From Sporosarcina sp. P2 (GTDB lineage: Bacteria; Bacillota; Bacilli; Bacillales_A; Planococcaceae), in NCBI RefSeq assembly GCF_002743255.1, contig NZ_PDYY01000007.1:120761-184760 (forward strand): a stretch of 64,000 nucleotides of DNA, written 5' to 3'. Under the pieces are notes generated by a model. It saw nothing but the letters and a program-made list of their open reading frames with translations, had not been told where the DNA came from and searched no databases. This document shows positions 1 through 8,392 of the stretch, in pieces. The position numbers and the translations under genes were made by a program. Within the stretch, counting starts at the first letter, position 1. Each line of letters starts with the position of its first letter.

Positions 1-798
1 ACGATGCGAGCTTATCGGCGTGATTTACTTCAGTTCAATAACTTTTTGAGTGAGAAATATAACGCTGCCATCTATATAGATGAAATCACTATAGACGATA
101 TCGAACAGTATCTTCATTATTTGGCTGTAGAAAAAACGCTGAAGCCACGTAGCAGGAATCGTTATTTATCAACGGTTTCTTCAATGCTTACCTATGCAAT
201 GAAAAAAGAGTGGATAGATAAGAACCCGGCAGTCTTCATGGATACTGCCAGAGTAACCGATCGGAAGAAAGTTTCTCTGACAGAAGAAGAAATCTTTCAA
301 TTAGTAGACTCTGTTGAGAAACCGCTGTTAAGAATGGCGATTCTGTTCATGGCGAAGTCTGGCTTACGTGTTAACGAAGTCGTCATGTTGAAGCTATCAG
401 GAGTAGATTTTGAAACAAATATCATTTATGTAGTCGAGGGGAAAGGCGGAAAGTACAGAGAAGTGCCAATTGCTGAATCTTTACGTACGGAATTGATTAA
501 GTACGTGGAGCAGATAAGAGAAGCAGATTCGGAATACTTTTTTGCAACTAAGAAGACAGGTCGGCTTTCTGCTCAATATATTAACCGCGAATTGAAAATT
601 GCTAGTGAAGTTCTAGGTTGGGACAAGATTATTACAAATCATACTATGCGTCGTAGTTTTGCTACGAATTTGCTGAAGAAAGGCGTTAATATCGTAACGA
701 TTCAGCATTTGCTTGGGCATGCAAGTTTACGTACGACGAGTATTTATTTGAACATAGTCGATCTGGATTTACGGAATGCTGTTGATTTATTAGATTAA
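1..798 (+). CDS. Tyrosine recombinase/integrase, 5' end outside the window
   Basis: Site-specific recombinase of the XerC/XerD/phage integrase family, which cuts and rejoins DNA through a 3'-phosphotyrosine. The frame is open to base 1 and the first visible residues already lie inside the SAM-like core-binding domain, so the true start is probably upstream. Counting from the ATG at base 4, the catalytic set is visible: Arg122 (SGLRVNEV), the beta-hairpin Lys near 147 (GKGGKYREV), His213 and Arg216 (HTMRRSF), His239 (LLGHASLRTT) and nucleophile Tyr248. The fold is therefore intact and probably active. It is followed 14 nt later by a second ORF with a strong RBS and then by another tyrosine recombinase, so the three look like one operon of a mobile element. 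The exact element family is not recognised. Confidence 0.88.
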   Translation, partial: TMRAYRRDLLQFNNFLSEKYNAAIYIDEITIDDIEQYLHYLAVEKTLKPRSRNRYLSTVSSMLTYAMKKEWIDKNPAVFMDTARVTDRKKVSLTEEEIFQLVDSVEKPLLRMAILFMAKSGLRVNEVVMLKLSGVDFETNIIYVVEGKGGKYREVPIAESLRTELIKYVEQIREADSEYFFATKKTGRLSAQYINRELKIASEVLGWDKIITNHTMRRSFATNLLKKGVNIVTIQHLLGHASLRTTSIYLNIVDLDLRNAVDLLD

Positions 799-812
799 GA
801 GGAGGAGAAAAT

Positions 813-1460
813 ATGGTTTCTGAATTACAAAATGAGGATCGTGTTGAGCTTATCATTGAATCATTGCAGGAAGGCAAGACGCGCGATGAATTAGCGGTAC
901 AATTTGGTCACAGGGACTATCGAAGCCTTGACATCTATATGCGTAGACGTGGCTTCACATGGGATTCTGAAATGCAATGCTATATCAAGCGCGAGACGAA
1001 AACCGATTCGTATACCACGCAAGAAAATCACGGCGGGAAAGTGGCGCAGATTATCGGTTTATTCGCAAAAGGTTTGGATGCAAAGGCAGTCGCTGAGCAA
1101 TTGTTTTTCCAGAGTCACCGTGCGCTTGCAGAATACATGAAGAATAAAGGATACCAGTGGGTTGCAGCGGAAAACAATTATGAAAGAGGGTATGGTGTTT
1201 CAATAGAAGACGGGAAAGTAGAAAATGCGAAATTGGATATGGCAAGTTCTCTTGGTACAGTAGAACAGATTCCGCGTTATTTAATTCCTGGCATCCAGCA
1301 AGGGAAGAATATTCACATCAGTCACCTTTTAAATCAAATGGTAATTGAGTTCGCACGAGAGAAGAATATTAGACAGCGTGAGATATTTGAAACGGCTGTT
1401 ATTGACTTTTTTCAAAGATATGGATATGCGCATGAAGTAAAAGCTTTATTCAGGAAATGA
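813..1460 (+). CDS. Recombinase-associated protein with duplicated HTH-like unit
   Basis: A 215-residue protein placed between two tyrosine recombinases, with a good RBS (aggaggag) 8 nt before the ATG. Two similar units of about 50 residues are visible, roughly 8-55 and 75-125. Each has the pattern of a helical segment, a short 'DELAVQF' or 'KAVAEQL' helix-turn-helix core, a 'YMRRRGF' or 'YMKNKGY' recognition-like helix, and a Trp. The C-terminal third (about 150-215) is helical and rich in charged residues, resembling a ribbon-helix-helix or oligomerisation region. I infer a DNA-binding accessory factor for the flanking recombinases, comparable in position to small accessory proteins of multi-recombinase elements such as Tn554 TnpC. 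No specific family is recognised. Confidence 0.6.
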   Translation: MVSELQNEDRVELIIESLQEGKTRDELAVQFGHRDYRSLDIYMRRRGFTWDSEMQCYIKRETKTDSYTTQENHGGKVAQIIGLFAKGLDAKAVAEQLFFQSHRALAEYMKNKGYQWVAAENNYERGYGVSIEDGKVENAKLDMASSLGTVEQIPRYLIPGIQQGKNIHISHLLNQMVIEFAREKNIRQREIFETAVIDFFQRYGYAHEVKALFRK

Positions 1461-1489
1461 GAAAGTCTTTGTAGTGCGTAGAATAGCCC

Positions 1490-1570
1490 TTCTCGGAACA
1501 AAGCGGTTTTAATTGCTTGGCTTTTGTTCCGAGAACGGGAAATAGGCTTATCCGAGCAGTTCCGAGAACA
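1490..1570 (+). repeat. Three copies of a TGTTCCGAGAA motif before the second recombinase
   Basis: TTCTCGGAACAAA at 1490-1502 is the exact reverse complement of TTTGTTCCGAGAA at 1523-1535, and a third copy GTTCCGAGAACA sits at 1559-1570. The first two can form a hairpin with a 20-nt loop; the third is a direct repeat of the second. The core GTTC-CGA-GAAC is itself a dyad. The set occupies the gap just before the likely ATG (1592) of the second recombinase. A recombinase or accessory-protein binding array, or an attenuator, are the two obvious readings. Confidence 0.6.
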
Positions 1571-1591
1571 GTTTGTAAAGGATGTGACGAA

Positions 1592-2482
1592 ATGAATATT
1601 GTAAATTCGTTTGCTTTATTTTTAAGTGAGGAAGCAAAAGATCAGAAGACGGTAAATTCTTATCGGCAGATTATACAAGATTTCTGCGGCTGGATTGGCA
1701 GTGAACACGAAGTACTGAATGCCAAGCCAATCACGATCAAAGAATACATCACGTATTTACGACATGAAAAAGGTTTGAGTGCGGTTACGGTCAATAAGTA
1801 TATTGCTGCGCTCAAATCTTTTTATAGTTATATAGAAGAAACCAGTACGCTCATGATGAATCCGACAACGCGTCTAAAAGGTATCCCTGTTTCTGATGTT
1901 TTTCTGGACAAAACGAAATGGCTGTCTGTTGCTGAGCAAGAACGCTTCATGATGTACGCGGAATTGGAGCAGAACGAATGGCTGCGTACTAGAAACTTGG
2001 CAATCATCGATTTAATGCTTTATACGGGTCTTCGTGTTCAGGAAGTAGCTGACTTAACGGTCTCTGACGTAAGCGCTGAAGGGAAGCATATAAGCATCAT
2101 TGTGCGCGACGGGAAACGCGGGAAATATGCAGTTGTGAAACTGATCCATAAGTATTCACGCAATCTGAAGAAGTGGCTGCAACTTCGAAAGCAGGTGTCG
2201 AAGACGATTCATCTAGATTCGAAAAGCTTGTTCGTATCTGAACGTTCAGGGCAGTTGAATGTGCGCAGCATCCATAAGTTCGTGAAAAAATACAGTGGAT
2301 TAGCAGGGCTGCCAGCTGTCTCTCCGCACTGCTTCCGCCACAGCTTTTGCAAAAACCTTGCTCGGCAAGGAACGCCGATTGAAATGATTCGCAGGCTAGC
2401 GAGACACGAGAAGATTGAGACAACCGCCATTTATATTGAGCCGGGCAGTGAAGAATTGATTGATGCGCTGAATAAAATGTGA
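1592..2482 (+). CDS. Second tyrosine recombinase/integrase
   Basis: Tyrosine recombinase of 296 residues. An in-frame TTG at 1517 exists, but it lies inside the GTTCCGAGAAC repeats and adds an implausible N-terminus; the ATG at 1592 follows a GTAAAGGATGTG RBS-like stretch and gives a normal core-binding domain start. The N-terminal SAM-like domain spans about 1-90 and the catalytic domain 105-296. Catalytic residues are visible: Arg148 (TGLRVQEV), a hairpin Lys near 175-178 (DGKRGKYAVV), His246 and Arg249 (HCFRHSF), His272 (LARHEKIETT) and Tyr281. All are present, so it should be active. It is only distantly similar to the first recombinase, which suggests a division of labour rather than a recent duplication. 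Confidence 0.88.
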   Translation: MNIVNSFALFLSEEAKDQKTVNSYRQIIQDFCGWIGSEHEVLNAKPITIKEYITYLRHEKGLSAVTVNKYIAALKSFYSYIEETSTLMMNPTTRLKGIPVSDVFLDKTKWLSVAEQERFMMYAELEQNEWLRTRNLAIIDLMLYTGLRVQEVADLTVSDVSAEGKHISIIVRDGKRGKYAVVKLIHKYSRNLKKWLQLRKQVSKTIHLDSKSLFVSERSGQLNVRSIHKFVKKYSGLAGLPAVSPHCFRHSFCKNLARQGTPIEMIRRLARHEKIETTAIYIEPGSEELIDALNKM

Positions 2483-2499
2483 AGGGAAAGTGAGAAGCT

Positions 2500-3411
2500 T
2501 TGAATATAAGTATGAGTTCTGCTCTTGTTGGTGATACGGTTATGACACTTCATCAATTGGATGCAAGACCAGATTTAAAGGACTCCTTGCAATGCGTTGG
2601 ATGCGGTAATAGGATTTCATATGTAAAGTCTCATCGCTTAAGAGACGGGACATTGAAACGCTCTTGTTTACGTGCAACCTGGAAGCATTCGGATGACTGT
2701 GAATTTAATGTCCTAGGAAAGTTACGGCAGCTAGTAGAAGATGCTGATGATTGGTTTACTGAAAATGAAGTTGGAGAGTTTCTTTTGCAAATCGATTTGA
2801 ATGAACGCATTCAAGATAAAATACTTGTGCGATCTGTACGGTCAAAGAATGAAAGACTAATATATAGCAATCCCCAGCAGGAAGAAAAGCTCGATAGATA
2901 TATTACAACCATTAAACGTATTATGGAAATCAATAACAAAATAGAAAAAGGTGACGATAGTGACGGTGGTGACGATGCTTTTCGAAAGAAAATTAGAGTA
3001 CAGATTGCAGAAAAGATGGTCAGATGGGATCAGTTCCACTACAGAGAAGAACTTGAGGAACTAAAAAAGTGTTTCCGATATGGGAAGCAGCACAAGGACT
3101 CTATTGTTTGCATTGAAGGAAATTTTCACCTTAGAGAAGATAAAGGGTTTTATCGCTTGGAGCTCGAAAAGGCTTTAGTGCGAGATCGGAATACGAAAGG
3201 TATTCGGGAAATTCCGAGTGTTAGCTTTTTGATTCGTGATGAAATACTGAAAGAGAGGCTTTTAAAGAATTTTGAGGGTGAGTATCAGAAAAGGGGTGCC
3301 GTTTTAGCGAATATTCGATGCGCTGAGTTTCGTATGAAAGGAAAAGATTATTGCTTTTTGGATATTAAAGGGGAAGTATTTAGTCAGAAGCAGGTTTTGT
3401 TTTTAGATTAA
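2500..3411 (+). CDS. Unrecognised protein with N-terminal Cys/His motif
   Basis: A 303-residue protein not recognised. It begins at a TTG 17 nt after the recombinase stop, with AAAGTGAGAAG as RBS; an ATG at 2512 is an alternative start. Near residues 30-65 there is CVGCGN, then a basic stretch, then SCLRATWKHSDDC, so up to four Cys and one His could form a zinc-binding fold. The general layout recalls the N-terminal zinc-ribbon-like part of CoiA-type proteins, but I do not see a nuclease motif. The rest is charged and mostly helical, with an acidic KGDDSDGGDD stretch encoded by a GTGACG repeat that also occurs at 5490. The short spacing puts it in the recombinase operon, and a terminator follows directly. 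Confidence 0.6.
   Translation: MNISMSSALVGDTVMTLHQLDARPDLKDSLQCVGCGNRISYVKSHRLRDGTLKRSCLRATWKHSDDCEFNVLGKLRQLVEDADDWFTENEVGEFLLQIDLNERIQDKILVRSVRSKNERLIYSNPQQEEKLDRYITTIKRIMEINNKIEKGDDSDGGDDAFRKKIRVQIAEKMVRWDQFHYREELEELKKCFRYGKQHKDSIVCIEGNFHLREDKGFYRLELEKALVRDRNTKGIREIPSVSFLIRDEILKERLLKNFEGEYQKRGAVLANIRCAEFRMKGKDYCFLDIKGEVFSQKQVLFLD
2951..2974 (+). repeat. GTGACG repeat, copy 1 (inside a gene)
   Basis: A run of imperfect GTGACG/ATGACG units, preceded by AAAAAG. It is 22/24 identical to a second copy at 5490-5513, which also has the AAAAAG prefix. Here it is read in frame as DDSDGGDD. Confidence 0.6.
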
Positions 3412-3414
3412 GGG

Positions 3415-3448
3415 AAGGCTGCTAGAGAAGTTCTCTGGCAGCCTTTTT
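3415..3448 (+). terminator. Intrinsic terminator of the recombinase operon
   Basis: Strong hairpin: AAGGCTGC and AGAGAA on the left pair with TTCTCT and GCAGCCTT on the right, followed by a T run. It lies 3 nt after the stop codon of the preceding gene. Confidence 0.9.
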
Positions 3449-3883
3449 GAGTGATGCTACATGAATATTGTGCTTTTGTGATAAGTTTGAAATTAAGCTG
3501 TTAAGTTGAAAGTTAATAATGCGAAGCTTAGCTATAGAAATGCTAAGGCAAGACTTTTCAAGATACAATACCGAGTGTTTATAAGATAAAACTCATTAAA
3601 GTGGTGTCAGGCTATGAAGTAAAATTGTTAAGCTGATAGCGAAAAAAGCTAAGCATCAACGTTAAAAAGCTGAAAAACCTGTATCTTAGTGATCGTAATA
3701 GCTAAAAATAAGCTAAGCTTATTCAAGAAAGTGTTAAGCTGACAATGAAAAAAGCTAAGCTAACTTCAGATAAAAGGCTATAATGCAATTCTAAAGCGAA
3801 GAAGTCGATAAAAAAGACCATAGCTCAATAAAAAGATGTTAAGCTATGGCCGGAAATTGTTAAGCTTTTCATGTTCATGAAAA
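3449..3883. repeat. AT-rich region with repeated GTTAAGCT / GCTAAGC motifs
   Basis: No gene is visible between the terminator and the convergent AlbA_2 gene. The stretch is full of GTTAAGCT and AGCTAAGC motifs in both orientations. The best pair is a 28-nt direct repeat at 3627-3654 and 3733-3760 (25/28 identical), each starting GTTAAGCTGA and ending AAAAAAGCTAAGC. Further GTTAAGCT copies sit at about 3840 and 3861, and variants near 3490-3525. Such clustered repeats next to recombinase genes fit recombinase-binding ends, but iterons or a protein-binding array are also possible. Confidence 0.55.
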
Positions 3884-5356
3884 TCACTTTTCAATATTTT
3901 TCAGAGAATAAAATTGATTAGGATCAGTAGGAGAGGTGCCATTTAGTACGAAAATGTCTTTATCGACCAATCCCTTCAATGTATTTTTGCATGAAGTTCT
4001 GCTCCTATTTATAATTTCCTTCAACTGGGAAGTATTAATACTTCCCTTGCTATAGGTATATTCAATAGCTCTTTTCTCGTGCTCGCTAAGATCATCCCAT
4101 TCTGCAGAAATCAAAGTGCTGATTCGTTCTTCACGGCGAATTCTTCTCATAACAATATTGTTTTTCAAAGTTAAAATAACGGAGCTTTCAGTTTCCTTGT
4201 ACTCAGGAGCATCCAAGAAGAGGACCTCCATTTCTTTATACATACGTTTTACACCTTCTCCGAGTTCCCTAACCCAGCCCAAATCGGTCAAAGCCCGTGC
4301 TATACGGGAGTTCCTTGAGTATCGGACTTGCTTAATATTATCTCGATTGACGATGTGAGGAAACCGACCGGGACTGCTTATTTCCAAACGATCATCAAAC
4401 ATCTTAATTTTAATGTCATCGCCTGTAATATTGTAAGCTCGGTGTGTAACGGCATTTACAACACCCTCTAGCCATGCAAATTCAGGATATTCAGGAACAG
4501 TTGCAAATCTGCCTGACAAAGGGTCTAAGCTGGTAAAATCACGTAATTGCGATGAAATGAACTTTTTAGCTTGCTCAAGCATAGTAGGTAATGGTCCTTC
4601 AATCATACTTTCCTTTATGATATTCATAGACGTTCCTACCTCTTCACTGCTTCCCTCGTATCTAATGAAGCGGACTCTCGAGTTAGGAAAGAATCGTATT
4701 GGATATTTGGCGAAGAGTAGCGCAGCTGCAGCAGTAACCTGTATACCGCCATCTACCATGGGATGTATGAAGCCGCGAGCATATAAAGGTTGTGTCAAAT
4801 CGTCACCTTCATAGCCTACTGCTTTGCTGTACTGGCGCAGTAGTTCTTCATCTAGATCGTCTAGATTGCAGTTCTCAACAATCTGATCCTCGAAAGAACG
4901 CTCTCCTTTATCAAATTCAAGGCCAAGACGCTGTTCGTGGTTAAGCTTCACGCTTTCATCACCAATACGCAGATATACATCATCACCAGCGGTTTTATGG
5001 ACCGTATTAGGTGATGGTTCTACTTGTATGAGCAATACGCGATCATCCTCACCATGCTCATTAATAACGTCCAAGTAGCGTTCTTTTGCTCTTACATTTG
5101 GATGACAATGAGCCATCTTACACTGTATATAATCATTGATTTTAATATTCCCTTGCCTTGAAATCCCCTCGATCTTCCCGTCGCTAACACCAACAGCAAT
5201 GACACCGCCATCAGCATTTGCCATAGCCGTTAATGGAACGTTCAGCTTAGCTGCCTTCAATTCAGCCGATTTACGTTCAAAATACTGACTCTCGGGGAGT
5301 GTTAACACATCATCAATTGTCATTGTTTCAATATCCGGCGTTTTAAACACACTCAT
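3884..5356 (-). CDS. AlbA_2/Schlafen-type regulator with ATPase domain
   Basis: A 490-residue ATP-binding regulator of the AlbA_2 plus HATPase_c_4 type. The start was set at the ATG complement of 5354-5356, preceded by AAGGGAG; a longer in-frame version would translate the GTGACG repeat and looks spurious. The N-terminal AlbA_2 domain (about 15-130) shows ESQYFERKSAEL and the MANADGGVIAVGVSDG motif. A GHKL-type ATPase region follows at about 290-390 (EGVVNAVTHRAY, DDRLEISSPGRF, LGEGVKRM), then a C-terminal winged-helix (about 420-490, STSQLKEIINRSRTS). Family members are usually transcriptional regulators and are frequent on islands. The gene converges on the recombinase operon, so it is probably cargo or a regulator of the same element. 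Confidence 0.8.
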   Translation of the reverse strand: MSVFKTPDIETMTIDDVLTLPESQYFERKSAELKAAKLNVPLTAMANADGGVIAVGVSDGKIEGISRQGNIKINDYIQCKMAHCHPNVRAKERYLDVINEHGEDDRVLLIQVEPSPNTVHKTAGDDVYLRIGDESVKLNHEQRLGLEFDKGERSFEDQIVENCNLDDLDEELLRQYSKAVGYEGDDLTQPLYARGFIHPMVDGGIQVTAAAALLFAKYPIRFFPNSRVRFIRYEGSSEEVGTSMNIIKESMIEGPLPTMLEQAKKFISSQLRDFTSLDPLSGRFATVPEYPEFAWLEGVVNAVTHRAYNITGDDIKIKMFDDRLEISSPGRFPHIVNRDNIKQVRYSRNSRIARALTDLGWVRELGEGVKRMYKEMEVLFLDAPEYKETESSVILTLKNNIVMRRIRREERISTLISAEWDDLSEHEKRAIEYTYSKGSINTSQLKEIINRSRTSCKNTLKGLVDKDIFVLNGTSPTDPNQFYSLKNIEK

Positions 5357-5694
5357 GCTCCCTTCTTGATCAATAACTTTAGTATATGTCTTATTAATTC
5401 GTTTAAACAAACGAGATTCCTCTATATAACTATATAGTCTTCTTATTGTACAACAGAGACCCGAAAAAGATATATAATTTGACAAAAAGGTGACGATGAT
5501 GACGGTGGTGACGGCATATTTTGTTTGAAAATATGAGTGCATTTTGGAATTCATCATGAAACAAAAGGAGAACTGTTATTGTGTGTATGCGAGTGGAAGT
5601 GCTACCTATATGATTGGTAGGAAATTCAATGATAGGCGGATTGTATAGGGGAGGTAGATAGAATCGATCCAAATTTATGGCTTTACCTTAGTAA
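5357..5694. other. Junction region between element genes and S-layer-like ORF
   Basis: No supported gene. It holds the upstream region of the AlbA_2 gene, the second GTGACG repeat (5490-5513), and a small hairpin CTACC/GGTAG near 5600-5615. The S-layer-like reading frame opens abruptly at 5695 after an in-frame stop, next to a GTTAAG sequence that resembles the GTTAAGCT repeats at 3.5-3.9 kb. This could be the right end of the mobile element. Confidence 0.4.
5490..5513 (+). repeat. GTGACG repeat, copy 2 (non-coding)
   Basis: Same orientation and 22/24 identical to 2951-2974, with the same AAAAAG prefix. Here it lies upstream of the AlbA_2 gene start, outside any convincing ORF. Confidence 0.6.
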
Positions 5695-7635
5695 CTGTTA
5701 AGTGCGATTAACAATAACGCTGTAACTGTAACATTCCCTGAAATTACTACTGCTATTGAAGATGCAAACGTTGTTGTTAAAGATGGAGAAGGTAAAGTTG
5801 TTGAAACTAAGCCAATGTTGCTTGCTGAAGGAACAACACAAGCTGATTTTGAATTCGTTACACCGTTCCCAGTTGACCACAAGTTTACTGGTGTTTGGGA
5901 TGTAAACGGTGAAAAATACAATTTCGATGCTATTAACCAATTGGCTGATATCGTAGATGCAGCGGTTACAACTCCTAATCAAATTAAATTGCAAACAGCT
6001 TTAGATGCAGCGGGCATTACATATGCTGACGAGCTACGGATTGCTGATTACTTAGGTGCTCTTCAAGAAGAGGGTGCAACTGCATCACTAGAAGCAGTTC
6101 AAAAAGCAATCACTAAAGTTGACGAAGATGCAGCTAATGAAGAAGCAAGTAAAGCAGCTGTTAAAGCAGTTGTAGATGCAAAAACTCAAGCTCAATTGTT
6201 GAAAGCTCTATCAGATAACTTTGACGTTGTAAATCCTGAATGGATTGTTGCTTATGATGCTGCAATCGACTTTGCTGCAGAATTAGATCCTACACTTGAA
6301 ACTGTTGAAAGTATCCAGGCGGCTATTAATGGCGTTAACTTTGACAAAGTAGCTCCTAAAGTTACAGCAGCTAATATGTCTCTTGACAGTGAAAAAGTAG
6401 CTGAAGCTAGAACGCTTGTTACTAAGTGGATTCCAGCTGACGAAGAAGATTCAGTTCCAGCAAAAGCATTGGTACTTGATGGATTGAATCTTGAAGATGC
6501 TTTGATTGCTGTTAACAATGCAAAAACAAACAGCACTTTAAAATCAGCATTGACAAATCTTGATACACTTGAGAATTCTCTTCTTAAGAAGTATAAGGAT
6601 GTAGCAGGTTTTGACAAAATTGATGAATTCGATATCAAAACAGTCGAAGATGCTAACCTTACAGCTTATAGAACTGTAATTGGTGAAGCTTTAGTTGGAG
6701 AGAAAAACCAACGTAAAGATATCCAAAAAATTGTTACTGATGCAAATGATGCAGCAGTAAGTTCAGCAAAAACTAAAGTTCTTAAAGAACTTAACGAAGT
6801 AAATGCAAAAACTGCAGCAACAGACGTTGTAGCTCTTCTTAAAAAGAGCCAAGAGTTACATGAGCAAACAAACAAAGTAAACTCTGCATATGCTGAGGCT
6901 TATAAAACAGCAGTTGTAGAAGCAGAAGATCTTGACGCAACGGAAATTAATACATTGATTGGTACAGTTAACGATGCACAAGATGCAGCTAACGGTCTTG
7001 TTGATACGAAAGAAGAACTTGTGTCTGCACTCGCGGAAGCTAATAAAACTACTGGTGCAAAGTTTAAAACAATTAAACTAGAAAAAAGTATTGAAGTTGA
7101 TAATGCAACAATCAAGTTAACTTCTGGAGTAACAATTGAAGGTAACAATCATACTTTATATGTAGGTGGTTCTGATGCGGGGGCTACTACTGCTGAGGGT
7201 ATTGAAGTTACTGCAGGATCGAAAGATGTAGTAATTAAAGATCTAAAAGTAGTAGGTACACATGGTGACAATCTAATTGAAATTTATGGTAGTACTACAC
7301 TTGACAATGTAACTACAATTGGCGGTAAAAAAGTAGGTATCTATGTAAATAATGATGGAGCAAATACGATTACAGTAAACTTCAAAGACATCACAACTGC
7401 TTCAAATGGCTGGGATGCTGGAGTTGGAATCGTATCACAACAAATCGGTAGTAAAGTTATTGCTAACTTCACAGGTATAAATTCATTTGGTGAATCTGTA
7501 GCTGTTTATACTGATGATTTCATAAAATACAAAGGTCAGTATGAAGTAAATGGTTTAGAAAAGCTCGAGAAGAAAGTAATTGGTAATCAATACAAATGGT
7601 TAACTGGGAATCCAGCTAAAACTCCTGCTGAATAA
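5695..7635 (+). pseudogene. S-layer-like surface protein fragment without start (possible 5' exon)
   Basis: An open frame of about 646 codons with no usable start: an in-frame TAA lies at 5692-5694 and the first ATG is at 5815, without RBS or signal peptide. The protein is rich in Ala, Val, Thr, Asp and Lys and poor in Cys, typical of Gram-positive S-layer proteins. It starts in the middle of an Ig-like beta domain (AVTVTFPEI) and continues with helical repeats containing AIEDAN-, AIDFAAEL- and ALTNLD-type segments. The C-terminal third is beta-helical (GVTIEGNNHTLYVGG, VVIKDLKVVGTHG). SLH anchoring domains and promoter are missing, so the 5' part was lost or lies upstream of the inserted recombinase element. 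It ends at a TAA followed by a terminator and by group II intron RNA, so it could be the upstream exon of a spliced surface gene or a silent cassette. Confidence 0.65.
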
Positions 7636-7700
7636 AACAAAACGAAACGTTACTTTATAAACTATGTTAATCTATTGATATAGTGAAAAAGGTGGACAAG

Positions 7701-7761
7701 ACACCTTATGTGATTGCATACGAATTACAATTTGTATTACCAATTACATAGGGTGTTTTTT
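7701..7761 (+). terminator. Long hairpin terminator after the S-layer-like ORF
   Basis: A long stem starts with ACACC TTATGTGATTG and closes with CAATTACATA GGGTGT; an inner stem ATACGAAT/ATTTGTAT is also present. It is followed by TTTTTT. It would terminate transcription before the intron domain I sequence, or the hairpin could have to be read through. Confidence 0.8.
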
Positions 7762-7821
7762 CTAACTATTACTTCCAATTAGTGGGTGGAATTCCTACTC
7801 ATAACAACAGCCTTTTGTTAT

Positions 7822-8300
7822 GTGCCTAATCCTCCTGCATCCAGTGAGTGTCTAACAACACGAAGGGATGAAGTCAGGTGAAGTCGTACTCAGAGAATGA
7901 GGCGGGGCTCCTTAAAAGGTGACTATGGTCAGGTAGACGAATCCATGTAGGCAGGGTGAGGTAGTGAATGCCATGACATAAGCTAGCAGGTTAGTATTCA
8001 TCCGGATATGTGCAATCATATCGTGGAGATTGGAACAATTCAGGCTGTTAAACCAGTCGTTCTCACTCCTGGATAGTGGAGACCTACGGTCATCAAATCA
8101 AGGGATGGAAGTAATGGAACGTTTGAAGTCTTGCTGGAAGAGGTGTGTTAGCACTAGTGAAGCTAGGAAGATGGCAACGAGTTCATAGTAGTGTTGATCG
8201 CTAGCCGTTTGGACTTGTATGGTAACATGCGAGAAGGAGAAAACTAGCAGTAGCGAAGGAACTCAGTCAGTAGTAGTCTTATAACCTAATTCCCCAAAAT
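7822..8300 (+). ncRNA. Group II intron RNA, domains I-III (5' part)
   Basis: No protein-coding content, but the sequence has phrases characteristic of bacterial group II introns (class B-like, by memory). These include the 'CTGGATAGTGGAGACCTACG' segment around 8070-8095, 'GGCAACGAG' near 8172, 'TGTATGGTAACATGCGAGAAG' near 8216 and 'GGAACTCAGTCAG' near 8258, which usually closes domain III before the intron ORF. A 5' end at GTGCC (7822) is a guess; a canonical GTGYG was not found. No reverse transcriptase ORF follows, so this is an ORF-less intron. Its 3' domains are at 8393-8585, with a second set at 10317-10507. Confidence 0.75.
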
Positions 8301-8317
8301 AAGTGCAATACGTTTAG

Positions 8318-8356
8318 ATAGCCAGTCCGGATAATATTCTGTGACTGGCTATTTTT
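8318..8356 (+). terminator. Hairpin plus T-run between intron domains III and V
   Basis: ATAGCCAGTC at 8318 pairs with GACTGGCTAT ending at 8352, followed by TTTTCTTT. It may be the shortened domain IV stem of the ORF-less intron, or an intrinsic terminator that stops a domain I-III transcript. Confidence 0.65.
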
Positions 8357-8392
8357 CTTTGAACTATAGGAGACTGAAAAGTATAATAAATA

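Noticed and set aside
1517..1591. TTG start of the second recombinase at 1517
   Set aside because: It would translate through the GTTCCGAGAAC repeats and add 25 unlike residues; ATG 1592 fits the family.
3500..3870. CRISPR array
   Set aside because: The repeated GTTAAGCT motifs are irregularly spaced, in both orientations, and there are no constant spacers or cas genes.
5357..5557. Longer N-terminus for the AlbA_2 protein
   Set aside because: It translates the GTGACG repeat and lacks an RBS; the start at 5356 has AAGGGAG and the family N-terminus.
7822..8300. OLE or other large non-coding RNA
   Set aside because: The phrases near 8070-8270 fit group II intron domain I-III better, and a canonical domain V follows downstream.
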